From: Paracrocinitomix mangrovi
Lineage (GTDB): Bacteria > Bacteroidota > Bacteroidia > Flavobacteriales_D > Crocinitomicaceae
Reading direction: 5' to 3'
DNA: 64,000 nucleotides
Assembly (NCBI RefSeq): GCF_019740355.2
Contig: NZ_CP091819.1
Coordinates: 1,922,001-1,986,000 of the forward strand
The notes beneath the pieces are model-generated. The model worked only from the letters and a program-made list of their open reading frames with translations, was not told the origin of the DNA and made no database searches. Positions 53,390-59,767 of the stretch are shown here, piece by piece; the first letter of the stretch is position 1, and every line of letters begins with the position of its first letter. A program made the position numbers and the translations under genes.

Positions 53390-54175
53390 ATGGAAGTAAA
53401 ACTCAACAAATTAAAATCTACACTTGAAGAAGTAGTGCATTATCAACTAATTAGCAATGATGACACAATTGACATTAACGATTTAATTGGCAAAGAGATA
53501 AGCATGACATTTCATGGCAAAACGCAGTGTAAAAGTTGTGGAGATTTTAAAAAATTATTTGCTCAGGGATTTTGTTACAATTGCTTTTTAAAGGCACCTG
53601 AAGCAAGTCCATGTATAATTAACCCTGAACTTTGTGAAGGACATTTAGGAAAAGGTAGAGATGTAGAATGGGAGAAAGCAAATCACGTTCAACCACATGT
53701 AGTTTATCTTGCGGTATCTTCTGATTTAAAAATCGGCGTAACAAGAGAATCTCAAGTACCAACAAGATGGATTGATCAAGGCGCTTCATTTGCCATTGTT
53801 GTTGCTGAAGTACCTTACAGAAAAATAGCTGGAGATATTGAAGTTGCCCTTAAAGGAACTTTTACTGACAAAACAAATTGGCGAAATATGCTTAAAAACG
53901 TTGTCATTGATGTTGATTTAGAAGATGAGAAATGGCAAATAGAAGAACTATTACCTATGGATCTGGCAGAATATATGAGCGAAGATGATACAATTTGGGA
54001 AATAAATTATCCGGTTTCAAAATACCCTGAAAAAGTAGTTAGCGTAGGTTTTGATAAGCAAGCTGAAATTAAAGGAACATTGTCGGGAGTAAAAGGTCAG
54101 TATTTTATTTTTGATGATGGCCGTGTATTAAACATACGTAAACATGAAGGATATTATGTTGATTTTAAGATGTAG
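53390..54175 (+). CDS. DUF2797 family protein with zinc-ribbon-like N-terminus
   Basis: A 261-residue cytoplasmic protein. Cysteines arranged as CKSCGDF...GFCYNC (about residues 45-65), and further Cys/His in CIINPELCEGH (about 74-84), suggest a metal site. The DUF2797 core carries HVVYLAVSSDLKIGVTRESQVPTRWIDQG, which resembles the strand-helix layout of GIY-YIG domains. The biochemical role is not established. Its last 32 bases overlap the Kelch gene. Confidence 0.8.
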   Translation: MEVKLNKLKSTLEEVVHYQLISNDDTIDINDLIGKEISMTFHGKTQCKSCGDFKKLFAQGFCYNCFLKAPEASPCIINPELCEGHLGKGRDVEWEKANHVQPHVVYLAVSSDLKIGVTRESQVPTRWIDQGASFAIVVAEVPYRKIAGDIEVALKGTFTDKTNWRNMLKNVVIDVDLEDEKWQIEELLPMDLAEYMSEDDTIWEINYPVSKYPEKVVSVGFDKQAEIKGTLSGVKGQYFIFDDGRVLNIRKHEGYYVDFKM

Positions 54176-55430
54176 TATACTATTGATTTTTCTTTCAACT
54201 TTTTGTGCAAATGGGCAAATTGCTTGGACATGGACACCATTGAACGACATGCCATTTGCAACATCAAACAATGCAGTAAGTGAAGGAAAAATTAGTGGTG
54301 AATCTTATATCTTTTCGTTTGGAGGAATTGATACAACAAAAATCTGGTCTGGCATACACAAAAGAGCCTTCAGATACAATGTGAACGCCAACAGTTGGGA
54401 TGAAATTGACACCTTACCTGTTACACTTCCACTTATAGCTTCATCTGCCAATACCGTTAAGAACAAGATTTATATAATTGGGGGATATCATGTTTATTCA
54501 AACGGAAATGAAACCTCATCAAATGAAGTGATTATTTACAATCCTGAAACTAATACATACGAAGGAAATGGAACACCAATCCCAACTCCTATTGATGATC
54601 AAACCCAATGTGTTTACAAGGATTCTTTGATTTATGTGATCAGTGGGTGGAGCAATACAGGAAACGTCACAAATGTTCAAATTTACAACCCCTCACTGGA
54701 TCAATGGCAGGCAGGCACACCAGTTCCAAACTCAAGTGAATACAAAGTTTTTGGTAGTTCAGGACAAATTATTGGTGACACCATTTACTATTATGGAGGA
54801 GCCTCAACAGGTTTTAATTTTCCGGCTCAATGGAAATTACGAAAAGGAATTATAGATCCCAACGACCCTTCACAAATAAGCTGGAGCATTGAAGAAGATG
54901 CACCAAATAGAAACTACAGATCGGCTTGCTTGGCTCATGGCAACAATATTTTTTGGGTTGGGGGCACAGCAACATCTTATAATTACAATGGCATTGCCTA
55001 TAACGGATCAGGTGGAGTTGAACCGCTTTACAATATTGCAAGGTATGATGGATTTCATCATCATTGGCACGAAGGAACCGGCGCGCCATATGGTGTAATG
55101 GATTTAAGAGGAAACGGACAAATATCTTCAACAGAATGGGTAGTTTGTGGCGGGATGGCTGATGGACAAACTGTATCAGACAAAGCTTATTTACTTACTT
55201 ATGATCCGGTTGTTGGATCTATTGAAAATCTTCCATCAGTTGAATTTAAAATTGTCAATCATCAAATTTATTTTGATGGACTTGTATCAGACATTACCAT
55301 TTATACCATGGAAGGAAAATTGGCTCAAAAAGTAAATGGTAATCTCATATCTGATAATTTAAACGGACTATTTATCTTGTCTTTCAAATCAGGCGGAACA
55401 ACTTATAGACATAAAGTTCTAATACAATAA
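54144..55430 (+). CDS. Secreted Kelch-repeat protein with T9SS-type tail
   Basis: 428 residues. The start may be 54144 or ATG at 54156; the latter removes a polar tetrapeptide ahead of the signal peptide (MLILRCSILLIFLSTFCANG). Kelch-type beta-propeller blades fill about residues 30-340 (YIFSFGGID, KIYIIGGYHVY, IYVISGWSNTGNV, YYYGGASTG, IFWVGGTATS, WVVCGGMADG). The last 80 residues look like a degenerate T9SS C-terminal domain (ISDNLNGLFILSFKSGG, HKVLIQ). It probably binds surface ligands. It overlaps the DUF2797 gene and ends at a terminator. Confidence 0.83.
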   Translation: MKDIMLILRCSILLIFLSTFCANGQIAWTWTPLNDMPFATSNNAVSEGKISGESYIFSFGGIDTTKIWSGIHKRAFRYNVNANSWDEIDTLPVTLPLIASSANTVKNKIYIIGGYHVYSNGNETSSNEVIIYNPETNTYEGNGTPIPTPIDDQTQCVYKDSLIYVISGWSNTGNVTNVQIYNPSLDQWQAGTPVPNSSEYKVFGSSGQIIGDTIYYYGGASTGFNFPAQWKLRKGIIDPNDPSQISWSIEEDAPNRNYRSACLAHGNNIFWVGGTATSYNYNGIAYNGSGGVEPLYNIARYDGFHHHWHEGTGAPYGVMDLRGNGQISSTEWVVCGGMADGQTVSDKAYLLTYDPVVGSIENLPSVEFKIVNHQIYFDGLVSDITIYTMEGKLAQKVNGNLISDNLNGLFILSFKSGGTTYRHKVLIQ

Positions 55431-55435
55431 AAAAA

Positions 55436-55451
55436 GGGAGCCGTGGCTCCC
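55436..55451 (+). terminator. Terminator after the Kelch gene
   Basis: GGGAGC-CGTG-GCTCCC hairpin with a T-run after it (TTTTG) and an A-run before it, so it may work in both directions. It lies 5 bases past the Kelch stop and 8 bases from the end of the Cys-rich peptide gene. Confidence 0.88.
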
Positions 55452-55458
55452 AGTTTTG

Positions 55459-55548
55459 TTAACAATTGCAATTACCTTCACAACTGCAATTTCCTCCATT
55501 GCAACAATTACAGTTGCAATTACATTTACATTGATTTTGATTATTCAT
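55459..55548 (-). CDS. 29-residue cysteine-rich peptide (metallothionein-like)
   Basis: ATG at 55548-55546, TAA at 55461-55459. The peptide has 10 cysteines in 29 residues. It starts MNNQNQ, then has four CxC-type steps (Cys 7, 9, 11, 13), a Cys pair (15, 16), and Cys 21, 23, 27 and 29; the spacers are mostly Asn and Gly. It has no hydrophobic segment and no signal peptide. Cysteine density and CxC spacing suggest binding of a soft metal such as Cu(I) or Zn(II). It lies 64 bases after a SigZ-like sigma factor whose own tail is Cys-rich. Both genes have the same promoter-like element upstream. Too short for standard gene callers. Confidence 0.65.
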   Translation of the reverse strand: MNNQNQCKCNCNCNCCNGGNCSCEGNCNC

Positions 55549-55584
55549 TTCTGTCAATTTAATTAATACTTACTATCACTTTAA

Positions 55585-55612
55585 TAGACGCAGTACTAAA
55601 AAAAAGACGCAA
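55585..55612 (-). promoter_or_regulatory. ECF-type promoter before the Cys-rich peptide
   Basis: On the minus strand TTGCGTC (55612-55606), 15 bases, CGTCTA (55590-55585). The same two boxes with the same spacing precede the SigZ-like sigma gene. A CGTC core is a typical ECF -10 element. The -35 box starts at the base after the sigma stop codon, so the peptide gene can be read independently. Confidence 0.6.
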
Positions 55613-56164
55613 TTAATCTTCACAACCGCATGCTGATTTGCAAGCTTCCTTTTCAATTACATTCCCGTATACATCAACCGTTGGATTACAACAAGCCACC
55701 ATTTGGTCTTTGATCATTTGACGTGCTCTTTGAACTCTTGATTTATAAGCTGAATAAGATATCCCTTCTGCAATTGCCAAATCTTTTTGCTGGATGTTTT
55801 TATAATGCGTTTGCTTTAGGGCGTCTGCATATTTATCAGGTAAACTGTTAATAAGGGGTAATAAACAATTAGATAATGTTTCAACATCAGATTTGTCTTC
55901 CACCTCTTCAACTAACTTTAATTGTTCAACGTCAACATCAGTTGAAATCTTCTTTTTCCTATAATAATCTATAATGGCATTTCGGCAAATTTGAAACAAC
56001 CATGACTCCAATTTAGTACCATCCTTTAATTGATCCTGATTCTGATGGATTTTTACAAATACATCCTGCAGCAAATCATTAGCTATATCTAAATTATTGA
56101 CCTTAGACAGAATAAACAATTGCAGTCTGTCTGAAAAATCTTTCCAAATTAATTCTGTACTCAT
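55613..56164 (-). CDS. SigZ/CorE-like ECF sigma factor with cysteine-rich tail
   Basis: 183 residues. Region 2 (about 5-75) has DLLQDVFVKIHQNQDQLKDG and SWLFQICRNAIIDYYRKKK; region 4 (about 105-150) has KQTHYKNIQQKDLAIAEG and YKSRVQRARQM. After region 4 comes a tail with C158, C159, C175, C179 and C181, around a DVYGNVI motif like that of SigZ-annotated factors. In Myxococcus CorE a cysteine-rich C-terminal domain senses copper directly, with no anti-sigma factor, and none is seen here either. A metal- or redox-gated sigma factor is therefore likely. Confidence 0.85.
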   Translation of the reverse strand: MSTELIWKDFSDRLQLFILSKVNNLDIANDLLQDVFVKIHQNQDQLKDGTKLESWLFQICRNAIIDYYRKKKISTDVDVEQLKLVEEVEDKSDVETLSNCLLPLINSLPDKYADALKQTHYKNIQQKDLAIAEGISYSAYKSRVQRARQMIKDQMVACCNPTVDVYGNVIEKEACKSACGCED

Positions 56165-56174
56165 CTCACTTACT

Positions 56175-56202
56175 TAGACGAATGAATCTAAAAAAGACGC
56201 AA
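56175..56202 (-). promoter_or_regulatory. ECF-type promoter before the SigZ-like gene (autoregulation)
   Basis: On the minus strand TTGCGTC (56202-56196), 15 bases, CGTCTA (56180-56175), identical in boxes and spacing to the element at 55585-55612. The predicted start, near 56168, is within a few bases of the ATG at 56164. It suggests the sigma factor drives its own gene. Confidence 0.6.
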
Positions 56203-56207
56203 AAAAT

Positions 56208-56549
56208 TTAATTTTTATTTCTTCCCTTGAACAATTTCTGGTGAAGCTCCCAGTAATCAATGTAATACAACACTTTAAGGGAGACACTATTTGTTGCCGG
56301 ATTTTGAAACATCCCTCCTACATTTTGGAAATAATTTTCTTCTACTTGATCATCAAAAGAGAATATTGAATTTTTCCATACCAAACTCAACTCACTTCCG
56401 GGAGCAAAAATCCACCTGTATACCATGTCAATTGTAAATGCATTAAAGCTGTTATCGTGAAGAGATTGGTCATTAACATCATATCCGGTATAAGTTGTAT
56501 ACACCATTTTACCGTCTTCATTTAATCTACAATTTGAATCAGAAGGCAT
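56208..56549 (-). pseudogene. C-terminal fragment of a DUF5916 outer-membrane protein
   Basis: Encodes 113 residues, of which about 106 match the C-terminus of the full-length gene at 59768-62236. It keeps barrel strands only; there is no signal peptide (it opens MPSDSNC), so it cannot be exported as such. Bases 56249-56529 align without gaps to 59812-60092 with 7 differences. The next 24 bases (eight codons, ELHQKLFK) encode identical residues but differ at 9 positions. It is a remnant of an older tandem paralog whose front part is lost. Confidence 0.85.
56249..56529 (-). repeat. 281-bp direct repeat, copy A
   Basis: About 97.5% identical (7 differences in 281) to copy B at 59812-60092, same strand, offset exactly 3563 bases. 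Recombination between the copies would delete the M48 peptidase gene and its downstream partner. Confidence 0.9.
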
Positions 56550-56600
56550 TTTATACAGAAGAAAGATCTTAATAGATTTATCTCAGATACAATAAAAAAA

Positions 56601-56624
56601 GGTCAGCCAAAAACTTGGCCGACC
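56601..56624 (-). terminator. Terminator after the DUF5916-M48 operon
   Basis: A hairpin with GGTC-GGCC/GGCT-GACC arms and one mismatch, an 8-base loop, then a T-rich tract on the minus strand (56600-56594). It lies 27 bases past the stop of the 532-residue protein. Confidence 0.8.
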
Positions 56625-56650
56625 TTTTACTAAACCTCCTACTATCAGAA

Positions 56651-58249
56651 TTAGTAGGTCAATTTTTCTAAACGCATGTCAAGTCTTTTTTCCTTTTTAT
56701 AATATTCTGAAATCGAAACATGCCCTGGCTTGGCCGGACTAATCCACATATTTTTTGCTTCAGTATTAATAGGAACTCTAGACGCTTCCATTTCTCCACC
56801 ACTAAAGTGAAGAACACCTAACATTACATCATTTTTTTTATCTCCTTTTGATTCTTTTCTGTCATAATCTGTATACACAACAGTAAATTCATCTTTTTCT
56901 ACTTGTCGTGATGTAAATGAATAATCAAAAGCACCTCTTGCGTTAATGTAATATCCCAAGAAAGCTGAACCATAAAGCCCCATCCCCGGATCAAGAAAAA
57001 CACTAGTTCTTTTCTTTTTCACAATTTTAAAATCCACCATCTCTTTCTTATCATCTAATTCAATAATAATCATGTTTGAAATTCGGATTTCGAAGTTAGC
57101 CGCAGCCTGTCCTCCACCTAATGCTCCAGACACAACATTCATAGCAACTCCTCCAGCACTTACTTGTTTTCTAAATTGCTCACCGACAAGAAATAAATGT
57201 CCATTTGAATTTGATCTAATAACATCATGAAAGAAAATTGAAAAACCATCTTTTGCTTCTTTCTTATCTTCTTCATCCAAGTTATCATTCTTGAATTGAG
57301 CAACTTCGCTATCCCATCCATATTGCTGCGTACCTAAAACGTCTCCACTATATGAAACTTCCTTTACAATAATACCTTGACTTTTATCTTTCAAGAAATC
57401 ATCCCCCGGCTTGTAGTACTCTCCAATTAAAATAATCTTACTATCCTCCTTATCCAAATAGGTTCTCAGCACAGTTTCTTTTCCCTCATCTTCATTTCCC
57501 ATTGGGATTTCTTTAATCAATTTACCATTGGCAGAATTAATGATTACAAAAGCTAAATCCATTTTTCTAGTAGTCAAACTCTTTTTCTTATAGACAGTAG
57601 CAGTAATGAACTGATCATTTACCTGATTAATTTCTATAGTCTGAATTTTAGTTGCAGCCGGATCTGATTCCAACTTCCATTTTTCTTTCAAGCTATTATC
57701 ATAAGCAGTAAGAGAATATCCCAGCTTCTTATTTTCAGAGTAAGACTGTCTTACAAATCCTTCTTCTCCAAATGGATAAATAGTTACGTTTTCTGTTTGA
57801 CTTGACAAGGCCTGGGCTGATCTTGAAACATCATATCTCGGGATTTCTTTGGCAGGCACCAATAGTTTACCAACCTCTTGACCAGTTTTGTCAAATGTTA
57901 CAAATTCATAACCTTCTTTTCTGTCGTAAAAAAACATCATAAAGACTTTGCCATTGTATACCATTTCCAATAAGTAAGAGCCTTTTGGTCTAATCATTTC
58001 GAAACTTTTGACAGAATTATAGTTGTCATCAAAAATTTCTATTTCATAGGCATTGTTCTTTTTGTCTTGCTTTTCTTTAAAGTAAAAGACATAATATCCA
58101 ACAAGTTTATTCTCTTCTAAAATAGCTCCAGATTGTCTTCTGTTTTTTATATCCATCACATTTGGAATAGAAGCATTTTGGGCTAAAGCTTTTTGGCTCG
58201 TCACTCCTATTATAAGGGCTATAAGAACCAGATTGATTACCTTTTTCAT
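56651..58249 (-). CDS. Unknown exported protein, 532 aa
   Basis: A signal peptide (about 23 residues, ending ALAQ) is followed by a long charged mature part with a repeating beta pattern suggestive of a propeller (YYVFYFKEKQDKK, KVFMMFFYDRKEGYEF, LVGEQFRKQVS). No catalytic motif is seen. A glycine-rich hydrophobic stretch (VVSGALGGGQAAANFEI, about residues 380-396) interrupts it. It overlaps the M48 peptidase gene by 4 bases, so the two are co-translated and perhaps work together in the periplasm. Confidence 0.65.
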   Translation of the reverse strand: MKKVINLVLIALIIGVTSQKALAQNASIPNVMDIKNRRQSGAILEENKLVGYYVFYFKEKQDKKNNAYEIEIFDDNYNSVKSFEMIRPKGSYLLEMVYNGKVFMMFFYDRKEGYEFVTFDKTGQEVGKLLVPAKEIPRYDVSRSAQALSSQTENVTIYPFGEEGFVRQSYSENKKLGYSLTAYDNSLKEKWKLESDPAATKIQTIEINQVNDQFITATVYKKKSLTTRKMDLAFVIINSANGKLIKEIPMGNEDEGKETVLRTYLDKEDSKIILIGEYYKPGDDFLKDKSQGIIVKEVSYSGDVLGTQQYGWDSEVAQFKNDNLDEEDKKEAKDGFSIFFHDVIRSNSNGHLFLVGEQFRKQVSAGGVAMNVVSGALGGGQAAANFEIRISNMIIIELDDKKEMVDFKIVKKKRTSVFLDPGMGLYGSAFLGYYINARGAFDYSFTSRQVEKDEFTVVYTDYDRKESKGDKKNDVMLGVLHFSGGEMEASRVPINTEAKNMWISPAKPGHVSISEYYKKEKRLDMRLEKLTY

Positions 58250-59733
58250 AAGTTGTTTTCTGTTTTAATAGATGTTAAAATCGTTTTGATATAATAGTGG
58301 TTAATCCTATCAAATTCTGTCCCGTACCTAATAATGAAATTTTCATAATCCTTATTAACGACATCCAAAATTGCCATTGAAGGATTAGAAGTTTCGGTAC
58401 CTAGAAAATCTTTAAAGTGTTTGTTCCAATTATCTGCAATTGCAAAACATTTTTCAGGACTAATTTCTCTTAAGAAAAAGATCAAATGATTAAAGCTATC
58501 ATCATAATATGAACTATGTGTTTCCACCCTCTTTCCAGCTCTTCTCTTTATTTTTTCATATCCCAAATAACAAAAACTAAAGGGTATTGTCATCCTTGCA
58601 AAACAATCATTTGAATCCCTTCGAATTAAATGTAAGCTGTAAAAAATAGCTCTGTCTAACCTTCCAGATTGCAAAGCATCAATTATAAGCTCTTTTTCAG
58701 CCATATACTTGTACTTTGTATATTCAGGATCAACACCGTATACTTTGTTAGTATCTAATTTATCGCCTAGTTTTTCTTCAAAAACAACTTTTCTTTGAGC
58801 GCTAAATGGATGTGTGCGAAGCAGATCTTCCAGGGTATCCTTTTCAATCACAAACTCTCCAAGACTAGATTCATAATGAGGTTTTAAATCTTTAGTAAAA
58901 TCTTGATCAATATCATCTAAAAACAAGAGTTTATTGAGATCCAATAAACTTGTATCATACTCATGGTCACTGAGGTCAAAAATGGAGAATACTCTGCTAG
59001 CTTTATCAAGATTGTAGCCGGCTTTTAAAACGCAGTCATATCCAAAATCATCTGCATCATTCTCATTTTTTCTAGACCTAGATTTGTTTGCCAAAATCCA
59101 GGGAATCATTAATTCATTTAGGGCAGAAACCCTTCCATACTCTTGGCTTTTTATAAGGGAAATTCTTTTATTAATAGAGTCATTTAATGCTAAATCTGCA
59201 TAGTCTACAATTCTATTTCTGTAATGATGCATTTCATTGTGCCCCAATTCATGTCCCAAAACAAAAGCAAGTTCTTCTTCCGAATTTGATCTAAAGATCA
59301 GTCCTAAATGGACAAACACATTATTATCACCCATATTAAAAGCGTTGGGCGACTCATTTCTAACAATAAATAAATGCCTTTTTTCAGTAATTCCTGCAGC
59401 GATTGCAACCCTATCTAATACAGATTGTACATATGAATGAAGTGTTCCTTGAATTATCAACTCGCCATTTGCTAACAAATTAGTGAGATACTCTTTTCTT
59501 TGAAGTAGATTTTTCTTTAACGCTTTAAGTTTTTTACCCTTGTAATTTTCATCCAAAAGATCAAATTCACTTTTGTAAGCATCATGAGCCAATGACTCAA
59601 CTAGTTCATTTTCAACAACAAGCTTTGCGTGCTCCACATCAAAGGAACAATCTTGCCCAAACGAAATAATCGAATGGCAGCAAAATACAATACAAAACAA
59701 CTTTAGTTGATTTAAATAAGTTTTGGGTGTCAA
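58246..59733 (-). CDS. M48-family zinc metallopeptidase, exported
   Basis: 495 residues with a signal peptide (to about residue 26). The zinc motif is HELGH (H161, E162, H165) in FVLGHELGHNEMHHY, with the third ligand probably E224 in RKNENDADDFGYDC. The gluzincin layout matches M48 peptidases, such as BepA-like proteins that clear misfolded outer-membrane proteins. The C-terminal half is helical and may bind substrates. It lies between a DUF5916 barrel protein (34 bases upstream) and an unknown exported protein (4-base overlap). Confidence 0.88.
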   Translation of the reverse strand: MTPKTYLNQLKLFCIVFCCHSIISFGQDCSFDVEHAKLVVENELVESLAHDAYKSEFDLLDENYKGKKLKALKKNLLQRKEYLTNLLANGELIIQGTLHSYVQSVLDRVAIAAGITEKRHLFIVRNESPNAFNMGDNNVFVHLGLIFRSNSEEELAFVLGHELGHNEMHHYRNRIVDYADLALNDSINKRISLIKSQEYGRVSALNELMIPWILANKSRSRKNENDADDFGYDCVLKAGYNLDKASRVFSIFDLSDHEYDTSLLDLNKLLFLDDIDQDFTKDLKPHYESSLGEFVIEKDTLEDLLRTHPFSAQRKVVFEEKLGDKLDTNKVYGVDPEYTKYKYMAEKELIIDALQSGRLDRAIFYSLHLIRRDSNDCFARMTIPFSFCYLGYEKIKRRAGKRVETHSSYYDDSFNHLIFFLREISPEKCFAIADNWNKHFKDFLGTETSNPSMAILDVVNKDYENFIIRYGTEFDRINHYYIKTILTSIKTENNL

Positions 59734-59767
59734 AATATCGTATTACTGTAGCGAATATAAGCTTTTA

